In this document: one piece after another, positions 31,538 through 39,726 of the stretch
How positions within the stretch are numbered: position 1 is the stretch's first letter
Layout: every line of letters starts with the position of its first letter
Source of the DNA: Pararhodobacter sp.
GTDB taxonomy: Bacteria > Pseudomonadota > Alphaproteobacteria > Rhodobacterales > Rhodobacteraceae
NCBI GenBank assembly: GCA_020832665.1
Contig: JAFIEG010000037.1
Location: forward strand, 1-41,357
DNA length: 41,357 nt
Reading direction: 5' to 3'
Program-made: the position numbers and the translations under genes
Notes under the pieces: generated by a model
Told to the model about the DNA's origin: nothing
Database searches by the model: none
The model's input: only the letters and a program-made list of their open reading frames with translations

Positions 31538-31565
31538 GCAGGATGGGCAATATTGCCCATCCTGC
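31538..31565. terminator. GATGGGC-type palindrome, copy 2, after anmK
   Basis: A perfect 28-bp palindrome with arms GCAGGATGGGCAAT and ATTGCCCATCCTGC, 22 bases after the anmK stop, between convergent genes. It is the same family as 24527-24552. Confidence 0.65.
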
Positions 31566-31617
31566 GCGGGGCGACGCGCCGGCCGAGACCGGTGTCAGGC
31601 CGGCAAGCGAAGGGAAT

Positions 31618-32385
31618 TCAGCCGCGCCCGCCCTTGATCACCCGCCAGCCGGGGCGGGCGCTATGCGCCGGCCGGCCCGAATCGGGCGTGGCAATGGTGG
31701 CGTTCTCGGCCTGCGAATCGGTTTTGGCTACTTCGTTGCCGCTGCTTGCCGCCCCCGCCCCCGTCGCCCCCGTCGCGCCATCTCCCGCAATCGCGCGCAG
31801 ATCGAGCGAGGCCGGCTCGGCCGCAAGATCGAAGCGCCGCGGCGTGCGCCCGATCTGGCCATGCGTTTCCAGCACGCCAAGCACACGGGTGATCTGCCCG
31901 GCGCTGTCGGTCAGCGGCATCAGCGCCAGCAGCCCGTCCATGCCTGGCTTTCCCAGCCCGCGCGCAGCGCGCAGCGGCAGCTGCACCCGCGCCCCTTTCT
32001 GCACGCGCGCCAGCGCCTCGGCCAACTCGTCGCGCGAGGGCGCGGCCAGCAGGCAGGAAAGCGGCATGCCGCGTGGCTCCATGCCCAGCAAATCGTGCAG
32101 GTGCTGACCGGCAAAACGCAGCCTTGCCACGCCAGGGGCGACCAATTCGGCGATGAACATGAAGCGAAGCGCCTCGGCCAGCGGCGCCGGTTCGATCTCG
32201 CTGCGCGCCGGTGCGATCCGGGCCCCGCGGCGGATTTCCCAATAGCCAAGCACCGTGCGGATGGCCGCGTATTCGGGCCGCGCGCGCTCACGCAGGGCAA
32301 AGGGCAGCCGAAGCAGCCCGTTTGCACGCCCCGCCTTGTCGGCCGCCGTGTCGGGCCCGGTACGGGTAAGGGTGACGTCGCTCAT
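31618..32385 (-). CDS. PAS-domain protein (PAS_5/DUF1457 type)
   Basis: A 255-residue soluble protein. Residues 30-190 fit the PAS_5 family common in Rhodobacterales: AIRTVLGYWEIRRGARIAPARSEIEP, then LRFMFIAELVAPGVARLRFAGQHLHDLLGMEPRGMPLSCLL, and LMPLTDSAGQITRVLGVLETHG. The C-terminal 60 residues are low-complexity (Gly/Ala/Ser/Thr) ending GWRVIKGGRG. There is no output domain, so it probably senses a signal and binds a partner; its role is unknown. GGAGG precedes the ATG at 32385. It is divergent from yicC, and the shared upstream region carries a CtrA-like TTAC-N7-TTAA sequence. Confidence 0.78.
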   Translation of the reverse strand: MSDVTLTRTGPDTAADKAGRANGLLRLPFALRERARPEYAAIRTVLGYWEIRRGARIAPARSEIEPAPLAEALRFMFIAELVAPGVARLRFAGQHLHDLLGMEPRGMPLSCLLAAPSRDELAEALARVQKGARVQLPLRAARGLGKPGMDGLLALMPLTDSAGQITRVLGVLETHGQIGRTPRRFDLAAEPASLDLRAIAGDGATGATGAGAASSGNEVAKTDSQAENATIATPDSGRPAHSARPGWRVIKGGRG

Positions 32386-32543
32386 GGAACAGCCTCCGCC
32401 TGGTTCTCGTAGATTTCCCCTTGCCCGGTATAGCCCGCCGGGTCTGGCCTTCGTTGCCAATCAGGGTTTACGTTGCAGCAATATGTCTTACCGATGCCTT
32501 AATTTAGCCGTTTTTAGGCAAATGTGGGGAGGTTTCTAAACAA
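32386..32543. promoter_or_regulatory. Divergent PAS/yicC promoter region with CtrA-like site
   Basis: TTACCGATGCCTTAA is TTAC-N7-TTAA, one base from the CtrA consensus TTAA-N7-TTAA, in an AT-rich patch (about 32460-32545). GGGAGG near 32527-32532 is the yicC ribosome binding site. Confidence 0.3.
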
Positions 32544-33449
32544 ATGGTTAAGTCCATGACCGGTTTTGCCAGCCATCTCGATACACTCGATGCCGGCGCG
32601 GCGCGGTTTTCCTGCCAGTGGGAGATGCGCGCGGTCAATGGCCGCGGGCTGGATCTGCGCTTTCGCCTGCCCGACTGGCTGGAGGGGCTGGAGGCGGCGC
32701 TGCGCAAGCGGCTCTCGGCGCGGCTGGGAAGGGGCAACGTGACCCTGTCGCTGCGGCTGGGCCGCGCCGATGCCGGCGCCGCGCTCAGGCTCAATACCGA
32801 GGCGCTCGATGCCGCGCTGAACATGCTGGCCGAGACCGAGGCGCGCGCCGAGGCGCGCGGCTTCGCGCTGACCCCCATCGGCGCGGCCGATGTGCTGGCG
32901 CTGCGCGGGGTGATCGATCAAGGCCCCGATCTGACCGACCCGGCGCCCTTGATGCCGGCTCTGATGGAACAGGCCGAGGCGGTGATCGATGCCTTCGAGG
33001 CCGCGCGCGCCGCCGAAGGGGCGGCGCTGGCGGGCATCCTTTCGGGCCAGATCGACGCCGTTGCAGCGCTTCTGGCCGAGGCGCGCTCGGTGCTGCCCGA
33101 GCGGCGCAGCGACCAGATGCAGGCGCTCAGGGCGGCGCTGGCGCGGCTGGGCGAGGCCGCGCCGCAGGTCGAACCGGCGCGGCTGGAACAGGAACTGGCG
33201 CTGATCGCCATGCGCGGCGATGTCACCGAAGAGCTCGACCGGCTCGATGCCCATGTCGTCGCCGCCCGCGCCCTGCTCGCGCAGAAAAACGGCCCCGTGG
33301 GGCGCAAGTTCGATTTCCTGATGCAGGAATTCAACCGCGAGGCCAACACGCTATGCGCCAAGTCGCAGCATGCCGCGCTCACCCGTATCGGGCTTGACCT
33401 CAAGACGGTGATCGACCAGATGCGCGAGCAGGTCCAGAATGTGGAGTAA
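32544..33449 (+). CDS. yicC: YicC/YloC-family endoribonuclease
   Basis: A 301-residue protein. The N-terminus MVKSMTGFAS and the WEMRAVNGRGLDLRFRLP block are family hallmarks. The C-terminal domain (about 215-301) has the conserved RLEQELALIAMRGDVTEELDRLDAHV, GPVGRKFDFLMQEFNREANTLCAKS and the ending IDLKTVIDQMREQVQNVE-type segment. Family members cleave RNA, and in E. coli YicC affects decay of a small RNA. It lies 6 bases before gmk on the same strand, the standard yicC-gmk order. The start at 32544 fits the GGGAGG upstream; an internal ATG at 32556 is the only alternative. Confidence 0.94.
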   Translation: MVKSMTGFASHLDTLDAGAARFSCQWEMRAVNGRGLDLRFRLPDWLEGLEAALRKRLSARLGRGNVTLSLRLGRADAGAALRLNTEALDAALNMLAETEARAEARGFALTPIGAADVLALRGVIDQGPDLTDPAPLMPALMEQAEAVIDAFEAARAAEGAALAGILSGQIDAVAALLAEARSVLPERRSDQMQALRAALARLGEAAPQVEPARLEQELALIAMRGDVTEELDRLDAHVVAARALLAQKNGPVGRKFDFLMQEFNREANTLCAKSQHAALTRIGLDLKTVIDQMREQVQNVE

Positions 33450-33455
33450 AGCCAG

Positions 33456-34109
33456 ATGCAGCGGCGCGGGCTTCTGATCATCCTGTCCTCGCCCTCGGGG
33501 GCGGGCAAATCCACGCTGGCGCGCCGACTGATGGCATGGGACGACACGCTGCGCTTCTCGGTCTCGGCCACCACCCGGCCACCAAGGTCGGGAGAGCGCG
33601 ACGGGGTGGAGTATTTTTTCCGCTCGCGCGCCGAATTCGAGGCCATGGTGGCGGGTGACGAGATGCTTGAACATGCCGAGGTGTTCGGCAATTTCTACGG
33701 CACGCCGAAAGCACCGGTCGAGGCGGCTGCCGCCGAGGGGCGCGACACCCTGTTCGATATCGACTGGCAGGGCGGTCAGCAGATCCGCCGTTCGGCGCTG
33801 GCCAAGGATGTGGTCTCAGTCTTCATCCTGCCGCCCTCGATCGCCGAGCTGGAAGCGCGGCTGCGCAAGCGCGCCCAGGACAGCGAAGAGGTCATCGCCG
33901 GGCGCATGCGCAAATCGCGCGACGAGATCAGCCATTGGGCGGAATATGATTACGTCCTCGTCAACCGCGATCTCGACGAGACCGAGGCCAGGCTGCGCAC
34001 GATTCTGGAGGGCGAGCGCGCCCGCGCCGACCGCCAGCCCTGGCTCAACGATTTCGTGCGCGGGCTCAATGCCGAATACGACGCACGCCAGAAGGGAGAG
34101 AAGGCATGA
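33456..34109 (+). CDS. gmk: Guanylate kinase
   Basis: A 217-residue cytoplasmic enzyme converting GMP to GDP with ATP, essential for GTP and cGMP supply. The P-loop [10 protein letters not shown] is at 11-20, the GMP-binding [21 protein letters not shown] follows, then [22 protein letters not shown] and the lid region [21 protein letters not shown]. It is normal in length. It starts 6 bases after yicC and its stop overlaps the next start by four bases (ATGA), so the three genes form one translationally coupled operon. Confidence 0.97.
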   Translation: MQRRGLLIILSSPSGAGKSTLARRLMAWDDTLRFSVSATTRPPRSGERDGVEYFFRSRAEFEAMVAGDEMLEHAEVFGNFYGTPKAPVEAAAAEGRDTLFDIDWQGGQQIRRSALAKDVVSVFILPPSIAELEARLRKRAQDSEEVIAGRMRKSRDEISHWAEYDYVLVNRDLDETEARLRTILEGERARADRQPWLNDFVRGLNAEYDARQKGEKA

Positions 34110-34627
34110 TCTATGCGCTGGGCGACATGCTGCCCGAAATCGATACCGACAGCTGGGTGGCGCCCAATGCCGCCGTCATCGGCAAGGTGCGGCTGATGGC
34201 AGGTGCCTCGGTCTGGTTCGGCGCCACGCTCAGGGGCGACAATGAATGGATCGAGATCGGCGAGGGCTCGAATGTGCAGGAAGCGTCCACGCTGCACACC
34301 GATATCGGCTACCCGCTGACCATCGGGCGCAATGTCACCATCGGCCATAATGTCATTCTGCATGGCTGCTCGATAGGCGAGGGCAGCCTGATCGGCATGG
34401 GCGCGACCGTGCTCAACGGTGCGCGCATCGGGCGCGACTGCCTGATCGGCGCCGGCGCGCTGGTCACCGAGGGCAAGGAAATCCCTGATGGCTCGCTGGT
34501 GATGGGCGCGCCGGGGCGCGTGGTGCGTGAACTCAGCGCGGCGCAGCGCGAACAGCTTCGCCACGGCGCCGAGCATTACCAGGAAAACATGCGCCGCTAC
34601 CGCGACAACCTCAAGCCTGTCGGCTGA
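34106..34627 (+). CDS. Gamma-carbonic-anhydrase family protein
   Basis: A 173-residue left-handed beta-helix protein built of hexapeptide repeats (for example [55 protein letters not shown]). The three zinc-ligand histidines of the gamma-carbonic-anhydrase group are present at 64, 81 and 86. Many members (YrdA, PaaY, CaiE-like) have weak or other activities, so the reaction is not certain. The C-terminus is a long helix ([26 protein letters not shown]) that usually packs in the trimer. Last gene of yicC-gmk. Confidence 0.9.
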   Translation: MIYALGDMLPEIDTDSWVAPNAAVIGKVRLMAGASVWFGATLRGDNEWIEIGEGSNVQEASTLHTDIGYPLTIGRNVTIGHNVILHGCSIGEGSLIGMGATVLNGARIGRDCLIGAGALVTEGKEIPDGSLVMGAPGRVVRELSAAQREQLRHGAEHYQENMRRYRDNLKPVG

Positions 34628-34643
34628 ACGCGTCGCCGCTCCC

Positions 34644-35276
34644 TCAATACCCCATAGGCGCGATCAGGCGGCGAAAGGCGGCCAGCGGGTCGGGCGCTTC
34701 CCAGATCTCGGTGCCGAGCGCGACGAAATCCACCACCGGCGCCAGCTCGCCCACCAGTTCCGGGCTCAGCGCCCCCTCGGCCACCACCGGCACCTCGATC
34801 ATCTCTGACCACCAGGCAAACAGCTCGCGCCCGGCGCGGGCCTCGGCGCCTGTTCCCAACCCGGTCTCGCCGGCGGGCGCGAAGCTGACATAGTCGGCGC
34901 CGGCCTCGGCAGCATTGATCCCCTCATGGCGCGAGGCGCCGCAATCGGCGCCGATGATGAAATCGCCCCCCAGCCGCGCGCGCAGCTTGCGAATGCCACC
35001 CGTCCCGCGCGGCAGATGCACCCCGTCCAGCCCCAGCCGCTCGGCCAGCACGACATGGCTTTCCATGACCAGCGCGATGTCGCGCGCATGCGCCAGCTCG
35101 CGCAGCGCATCGGCGGCGCGAGCGATGCGCGCCTCGTCGCCGCCGGCCAACGCCAGGCGCAGACAGGCCACCGGCGCGGCATCGAGCACCGTCGAGAGGA
35201 CCGGAACGAATTCATCGATCTCGAAAGCCGCCGGGGTAATCAGGTAAAGCTGCGGGCGGTCGGGCTGGTCAGACAT
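34644..35276 (-). CDS. Thiamine-phosphate synthase-like protein
   Basis: A 210-residue TIM-barrel protein of the ThiE/TenI superfamily. It starts PQLYLITP and has VACLRLALAGGD, LVMESHVVLAERLGLDGVHLPRGTGGIRKLR, IGADCGASRHEGINAAEAGADYVSFAPAG and a C-terminal PVVAEGALSPELVGELAPVVDFVALGTEIW. True ThiE uses ...GxDGVHLGQxD and a phosphate loop GGI; here the motifs are only partly kept (HLPRGTG, EGAL), so the protein may be a divergent paralog with another role. It is not next to other thiamine genes. A 241-base upstream gap contains the repeat copy D. Confidence 0.75.
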   Translation of the reverse strand: MSDQPDRPQLYLITPAAFEIDEFVPVLSTVLDAAPVACLRLALAGGDEARIARAADALRELAHARDIALVMESHVVLAERLGLDGVHLPRGTGGIRKLRARLGGDFIIGADCGASRHEGINAAEAGADYVSFAPAGETGLGTGAEARAGRELFAWWSEMIEVPVVAEGALSPELVGELAPVVDFVALGTEIWEAPDPLAAFRRLIAPMGY

Positions 35277-35441
35277 GGCGGAACCCTCGGCAATTGCGGC
35301 CCCTGCTTAGCGCCCGCTCGCTGCGCGCGCAATGCGTGCCGGCAGGGCCGGGCAACACATCCCGCCGCCGCACCTTGCCGCACCCCGTCGCTCCCGCCCA
35401 CACACCCGTGCGGCTTGCGGCGGGGTGCGGCGCGCCCCTCA

Positions 35442-35517
35442 CTTCATCTTGCCCGAAATACTCCGGGGGGAGTCCAGCCTCGGCCCCGAGGCTGGACGGG
35501 GGGCAGCGCCCCCCCCC
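35442..35517 (-). repeat. Dispersed three-hairpin intergenic element, copy D (long middle stem)
   Basis: On the minus strand the element begins immediately after the hom stop codon. It has hairpin 1 GGGGGC-GCT-GCCCCC (35499-35513), a perfect 12-bp hairpin 2 with arms GTCCAGCCTCGG and CCGAGGCTGGAC (35472-35497), hairpin 3 CTCC-CCCC-GGAG (35461-35472) and the conserved tail (35442-35462). The middle stem is wholly different in sequence from copy C yet fully paired. Confidence 0.85.
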
Positions 35518-36804
35518 TCATACCTCCTCGATGCGCAGCGCCACCGGCTCGCCCACCACCACCCCGGTGCCCGGCAGCGCCGCCATGGCGTGGCGGATAT
35601 CGTCGCTCGAGGCCTTGTGGGTGACAATCAGCACCGGCGCCTGGGCATCGTCATGGCCATACTGGCGCATCCGGTCGATCGAGATGCCTGTCTCGCCCAG
35701 AAGCGTGGCCACCTTTGCCAGCGCCCCGGGCTTGTCGAGAAGAACCATGCGCAGATACCATTGCGCGCCGGTCGAGACCGCTGCCGGCGGTGCTGCCACC
35801 AGGCTGGTGGCGGGCTGGCCGAAGACCGGCAGGCGCATCCCGCGCGCGATGTCGATGACATCGCCCATCACCGCGCTTGCCGTCGGCCCCTCGCCGGCGC
35901 CGGCGCCGCGCAGCACGATCTGGCCCACCGAATCGCCCTCGATCACCACCATGTTGGTGCCGCCATCGAGCTGCGCCAGCGGGTGGTGCTCGGGCACCAG
36001 GCAGGGGGTCATGCGCTGCTCCAGCCCGCGCCCGGTCATCTGCGCCACGCCCAGAAGCTTGATCGCATAGCCCATGTCGCGCGCCAGACGGATGTCATGG
36101 GTCGCGATCGCGCCGATGCCCTGCAGCTCGATGGCATCGAAATCCACCCGGCAGCCAAAGGCCAGCGCCGCCAGGAGGCTGAGCTTGTGCGCGGCGTCGA
36201 TGCCGCCGACATCCAGCTCGGGGTCGGCCTCCAGAAAGCCCAGCTGGCGGGCCTCTTCGAAAACCGTCTCATAGCTCAGCCCGGCGCTTTCCATGCGCGT
36301 GAGGATATAGTTGCAGGTGCCGTTCATCACCCCCATGACGCGCAGCACCTCATTGCCCGCCAGCCCTTCGCCCAGGGCCTTGATCACCGGAATGCCGCCC
36401 GCCACCGCCGCCTCGAAGCGCAGCGCCCGTCCCGCCGCCTCGGCGCGTTCGGCCAGCGCCTGACCATGATGGGCCAGCAGTGCCTTGTTGGCGGTGACCA
36501 CATCCTTCCCGGCATCGAGCGCGGCCTCGACGCTGGCCTTGGCCGGACCATCCTCGCCGCCCATCAGCTCGATCACCAGATCGACATCCTCGCGCCGGGC
36601 CATCGCCACCGGGTCGTCCTCCCAGCCATAGGCCGAGATATCGGCGCTACGGTTCTTCTGGCGCGAGCGGGCGCTGACCGCGGTGATCTCGACGGGCCGG
36701 CCGGCGCGCGCGGCGATCATCGCGCCGTGGCGCTGGACGATCTTCACCACTCCGATGCCGACGGTGCCCAGACCAATGATGCCCAGGCGAAGGGGGCTTG
36801 TCAT
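35518..36804 (-). CDS. hom: Homoserine dehydrogenase
   Basis: A 428-residue enzyme reducing aspartate semialdehyde to homoserine for threonine, methionine and isoleucine synthesis. The NAD(P)-binding GLGTVG is at 11-16, followed by TANKALL (104-110), VAGGIPVIKAL and MGVMNGTCNYILTRM, and the substrate region EADPELDVGGIDAAHKLSLLAALAFG. The C-terminal ACT domain, about 350-428 (YLRMVLLDKPGALAKVATLLGETGISIDRMRQYG), probably binds threonine for feedback inhibition. The ATG at 36804 is chosen because relatives start MTxPLRLGIIGLGTVG; an in-frame ATG at 36867 is unlikely. It is followed directly by repeat element D. Confidence 0.96.
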   Translation of the reverse strand: MTSPLRLGIIGLGTVGIGVVKIVQRHGAMIAARAGRPVEITAVSARSRQKNRSADISAYGWEDDPVAMARREDVDLVIELMGGEDGPAKASVEAALDAGKDVVTANKALLAHHGQALAERAEAAGRALRFEAAVAGGIPVIKALGEGLAGNEVLRVMGVMNGTCNYILTRMESAGLSYETVFEEARQLGFLEADPELDVGGIDAAHKLSLLAALAFGCRVDFDAIELQGIGAIATHDIRLARDMGYAIKLLGVAQMTGRGLEQRMTPCLVPEHHPLAQLDGGTNMVVIEGDSVGQIVLRGAGAGEGPTASAVMGDVIDIARGMRLPVFGQPATSLVAAPPAAVSTGAQWYLRMVLLDKPGALAKVATLLGETGISIDRMRQYGHDDAQAPVLIVTHKASSDDIRHAMAALPGTGVVVGEPVALRIEEV

Positions 36805-36920
36805 GTACAGGACTCCGGGTTTGTCAGGGCATGCGCGGCCCCGGTCTGGGCGCGTGTTAATGCCCAAGGCCGCGGCTGTGAAGCGCTTTCTGGCCGGTTC
36901 TTCGCGGCGAGGGGTAAAGC

Positions 36921-36980
36921 GGGGCGCCGCCCCCCGCCCGCTGCGCGGGCTGCCCGCAGAGTATTTCGGGCAGGTTGAAG
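36921..36980 (+). repeat. Dispersed three-hairpin intergenic element, copy E
   Basis: Hairpin 1 is GGGGC-GCC-GCCCC (36921-36933), hairpin 2 GCCCGC-TGC-GCGGGC (36936-36950), hairpin 3 CTGC-CC-GCAG (36950-36959), and the tail is at 36960-36980 (AGTATTT, CGGGCAGG, TTGAAG). It is oriented opposite to both flanking genes, with the tail next to the msrB stop at 36988. Hairpin 2 differs from copy C by a paired T-A to C-G change. Confidence 0.8.
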
Positions 36981-36987
36981 CAGTGCG

Positions 36988-37557
36988 TCAGTCGGGCCGA
37001 AAGGCCATCGCAAGGCCGTTGATGCAGTGGCGCAGCCCGGTGGGTTGCGGTCCATCCTCGAAGACATGGCCCAGATGGCCGCCGCAGCGGGCGCAATGCA
37101 CCTCGGTGCGGCGCATGAAGAAGCTGGTGTCGATGGCATAGCCGACCGCGCCCTCGATCTCCTGCCAGAAGCTGGGCCAGCCGGTGCGGCTGTCGTATTT
37201 CGTCTCGGAGCGGTAGAGCGGGTTGCCGCAACCGGCACAAAGATAGCTGCCGGCGCGTGATTCGTTCAGGAGCGGCGAGCGCTCGCCCATCAGCGAATTG
37301 GTGAAAGGCTGTTCGGTGGCATGCTCGCGCAGCACGGCAAATTGCGCCGGGCTCAGCCGCGCGCGCCATTCCTCTTCGCTCAGGCTTATCTCGAAATTCG
37401 CGCCTTCATCTGTGGCGGCATGGCCGACACCGGCCCGTCTGCCGCCAGCACCCAGCGCCAGCGCGCCAACCCCGGCCAGCAGCGCCGCACCCATGAACAC
37501 CCGGCGCGGCAGCGCCCCAGACCTTTCCCGCCCCGGCAACCGGTCGCGCTGTGTCAA
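36988..37557 (-). CDS. msrB: Exported methionine-R-sulfoxide reductase with twin-arginine signal
   Basis: A 189-residue protein. The N-terminus carries a Tat-type signal: PRRVFMGAALLAGVGALALGAGG with twin Arg at 18-19, then HAATDE as a likely cleavage area. The MsrB domain has the two zinc-binding pairs CAGC and CARC, GWPSFW, HCARCGGHLGHVFEDGP, and the catalytic Cys in RHCINGLAMAF. It repairs oxidised methionine, here probably in the periplasm. The start codon is TTG, supported by AAGGAG about 10 bases upstream; the next ATG (residue 22) would remove the twin-arginine motif. Confidence 0.9.
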   Translation of the reverse strand: MTQRDRLPGRERSGALPRRVFMGAALLAGVGALALGAGGRRAGVGHAATDEGANFEISLSEEEWRARLSPAQFAVLREHATEQPFTNSLMGERSPLLNESRAGSYLCAGCGNPLYRSETKYDSRTGWPSFWQEIEGAVGYAIDTSFFMRRTEVHCARCGGHLGHVFEDGPQPTGLRHCINGLAMAFRPD

Positions 37558-37686
37558 GGCCTGGCTCCTTCTTTCAAATCCCTGCCCGAGAAGTTATATC
37601 ATGCCCGGGCACCGGCCAGCGCCGCGTGCTCACAACCGCGTCACCCCGCCCGCTGCATATCGGCCCGCTACATATCGGATCGTCGC

Positions 37687-39624
37687 ATGTCGCTGCCCCC
37701 TGGCTTTCTGGAGGAACTGCGCTCGCGGGTTTCGCTGGCGCAGGTGGTGGGCCGCAAGGTGAGTTGGGATCAGCGCCGCTCGAACCCCTCGCGCGGCGAC
37801 TGGTGGGCGCCTTGCCCCTTTCACCAGGAAAAGACCGCCAGCTTTCATGTCGATGATCGCAAGGGGTTCTATTACTGCTTTGGCTGCCACGCCAAGGGCG
37901 ATGCGCTGAGCTTTCTGCGCGACAGCGAGAACCTGGGCTTTCTGGAGGCGGTGGAACTGCTGGCGCGCGAGGCGGGCATGGCGATGCCGGCACGCGACCC
38001 GGCCGCCGCGCAGCGCGAGGACCGCCGCGCCACGCTGGTCGGGGTGATGGAACAGGCGGCGCGTTTTTTCCGGCTGCAGCTTGCCGGCGGCGCCGGGGCA
38101 GGCGCGCGCGACTATCTGGCGCGGCGCGGGCTGGATGCTCAGGCGCAAGAGCGTTTCGGGCTGGGTTATGCCCCCGATGCGCGCCAGGCGCTCTGGGCGC
38201 ATCTGACTGGCGCCGGGGTGGCCCCCGATCTGATCGTCGAGGCCGGGCTGTGCGCGCGCCCCGACGACGGCGGCGCGCCCTATGACCGCTTTCGCGGGCG
38301 CGTGATCTTTCCCATCCGCGATGCGCGCGGGCGCTGCATCGCCTTTGGCGGGCGCGCGCTGGCCGAGGTTGCGCGGGCGAAATATCTCAACTCGCCCGAG
38401 ACCGCGCTCTTCGACAAGGGCCGCACGCTTTACAATATCGGCCCGGCGCGCGAGGCGTTGGGCAAGGCGGGCGGGCAGGGCGCAAGGCTGGTGGTGGCCG
38501 AGGGCTACATGGATGTCATCGCCCTGGTGCTGGCCGGGTTCGAGGCCGCCGTGGCGCCCCTGGGAACGGCGATCACCGAGGACCAGCTGCGCCTTTTGTG
38601 GCGGCTGGCCGACGAGCCGGTGGTGGCGCTCGATGGCGACAGGGCCGGGCTGCGCGCCGGGCACCGGCTGGCCGAGCTGGCGCTGGGGATGATGGCGCCG
38701 GGGCAGGGGCTGCGCTTTTGCCTGCTGCCCGCGGGGCAGGACCCCGACGATGTGCTGCGCGCGGGCGGTGCACCGGCGATGCAGGCGATTCTGGACCGCG
38801 CGCTGCCGCTGTCGGAATTTCTCTGGCAGGCCGAGACGGCGGGCGAGCCGCCCGCCAGCGCCGAGGCGATCGCGGCGCTGGATGCGCGGTTGCGCGCGCT
38901 GGCCGCGCGAGCGCAGGCACCGGGGCTGCGCCAGGCGCTCCAGGGAGAATTTCGCAATCGCCTGAAGCGGCTGGAGTTCGAGCTGGCCGGGCGCCGCTGG
39001 AAGAAATCCAAGGCCGATCCGGGCGCCAAGCCAACGACGCGCGCAACGCCGCTGGCCTCGGCCGCCGATGGCCAACCGGTGGACGAGGCGCTGCGCGAGG
39101 CGCGGATACTGGCCATGCTCTATGCCCATCCCGCGCTCATCGCGCGCTTCGAGACGGCGCTGTTGCAGATCGAGCCCATCCACGCCGATCACGACGCGCT
39201 TTTCGCTCGGTTGATCGAGGCCGCCGCCGAGGCCGAGCCGCCCGATGCGGGCAGCCTGGCCGCCAGCGCCGGGCCGGCACTGGAATCGCTGCGTGCGCGG
39301 CCCTATATCCGCTCGATGCCGTATTTGCGTCCGGGTGCCGATATCGAGCAGGTCGCGTTGTGCCTGGCCGAGGATTTTGCCATTCTCGCTGCGCGCCGCT
39401 CGGCGCGCAGCGAGATCGCCGAGGCCATGGCCGATCTTGATTCGTTGCCCGATGAGGGCATGACGTGGCGCCTGGCCCAGGCCGCCGCCGCGCTCGATGA
39501 CGCCGGGCGCACGCGGTTCGATCAGAAGGGAAACGAAGCCGATGACGATCACGCCCGCCTTTCAGACCAGCTGCAAAGCCTGATCGATGCCGAAATCTGG
39601 ATAAAGAAACGCCCGCGACGCTGA
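37687..39624 (+). CDS. dnaG: DNA primase
   Basis: A 645-residue enzyme that makes RNA primers at the replication fork. The N-terminal CHC2 zinc site is Cys43, His46, Cys64 and Cys67 (CPFHQEKTASFHVDDRKGFYYCFGCHAKGD). The RNA-polymerase core has RVIFPIRDARGRCIAFGGRAL, and the TOPRIM metal residues are in VVAEGYMDVIALV (near 271), VVALDGDRAG and DPDDVLR. The C-terminal helicase-binding region (about 450-645) is variable, as usual. The ATG at 37687 gives the family start MSLPPGFLEELRSRVSLAQVVG. It is divergent from msrB and followed by rpoD, the usual dnaG-rpoD arrangement. Confidence 0.97.
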   Translation: MSLPPGFLEELRSRVSLAQVVGRKVSWDQRRSNPSRGDWWAPCPFHQEKTASFHVDDRKGFYYCFGCHAKGDALSFLRDSENLGFLEAVELLAREAGMAMPARDPAAAQREDRRATLVGVMEQAARFFRLQLAGGAGAGARDYLARRGLDAQAQERFGLGYAPDARQALWAHLTGAGVAPDLIVEAGLCARPDDGGAPYDRFRGRVIFPIRDARGRCIAFGGRALAEVARAKYLNSPETALFDKGRTLYNIGPAREALGKAGGQGARLVVAEGYMDVIALVLAGFEAAVAPLGTAITEDQLRLLWRLADEPVVALDGDRAGLRAGHRLAELALGMMAPGQGLRFCLLPAGQDPDDVLRAGGAPAMQAILDRALPLSEFLWQAETAGEPPASAEAIAALDARLRALAARAQAPGLRQALQGEFRNRLKRLEFELAGRRWKKSKADPGAKPTTRATPLASAADGQPVDEALREARILAMLYAHPALIARFETALLQIEPIHADHDALFARLIEAAAEAEPPDAGSLAASAGPALESLRARPYIRSMPYLRPGADIEQVALCLAEDFAILAARRSARSEIAEAMADLDSLPDEGMTWRLAQAAAALDDAGRTRFDQKGNEADDDHARLSDQLQSLIDAEIWIKKRPRR

Positions 39625-39665
39625 TTGCCGCCGTTTTTCGCGGTTTAGCCGCGCCATCCCCCTGT

Positions 39666-39683
39666 GATTCGGCGCACCGAATC
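39666..39683. repeat. GATTCGG-CGCA-CCGAATC hairpin between dnaG and rpoD
   Basis: A perfect 7-bp stem with a 4-nt loop lies 42 bases after dnaG. The right arm ACCGAATC is repeated at 39698-39705, just upstream of rpoD. It could be an attenuator or a site of separate rpoD control; no T-run follows. Confidence 0.45.
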
Positions 39684-39726
39684 GCTACATGAGAAAGACC
39701 GAATCATGCCCCTGCGCGGAGGACCC

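Noticed and set aside
36805-36920. Riboswitch or leader peptide upstream of hom
   Set aside because: No conserved SAM, lysine or threonine attenuator structure was recognisable and no small frame rich in Thr/Ile codons was seen.
37572-37599. Promoter for dnaG (TTTCAA, 16 bases, TTATAT)
   Set aside because: The -35 match is poor and the same AT-rich patch can serve divergent msrB, so direction cannot be decided.
37630-39552. 640-codon minus-strand frame opposite dnaG
   Set aside because: dnaG has a zinc motif and TOPRIM residues in place; the opposite frame is a compositional shadow.
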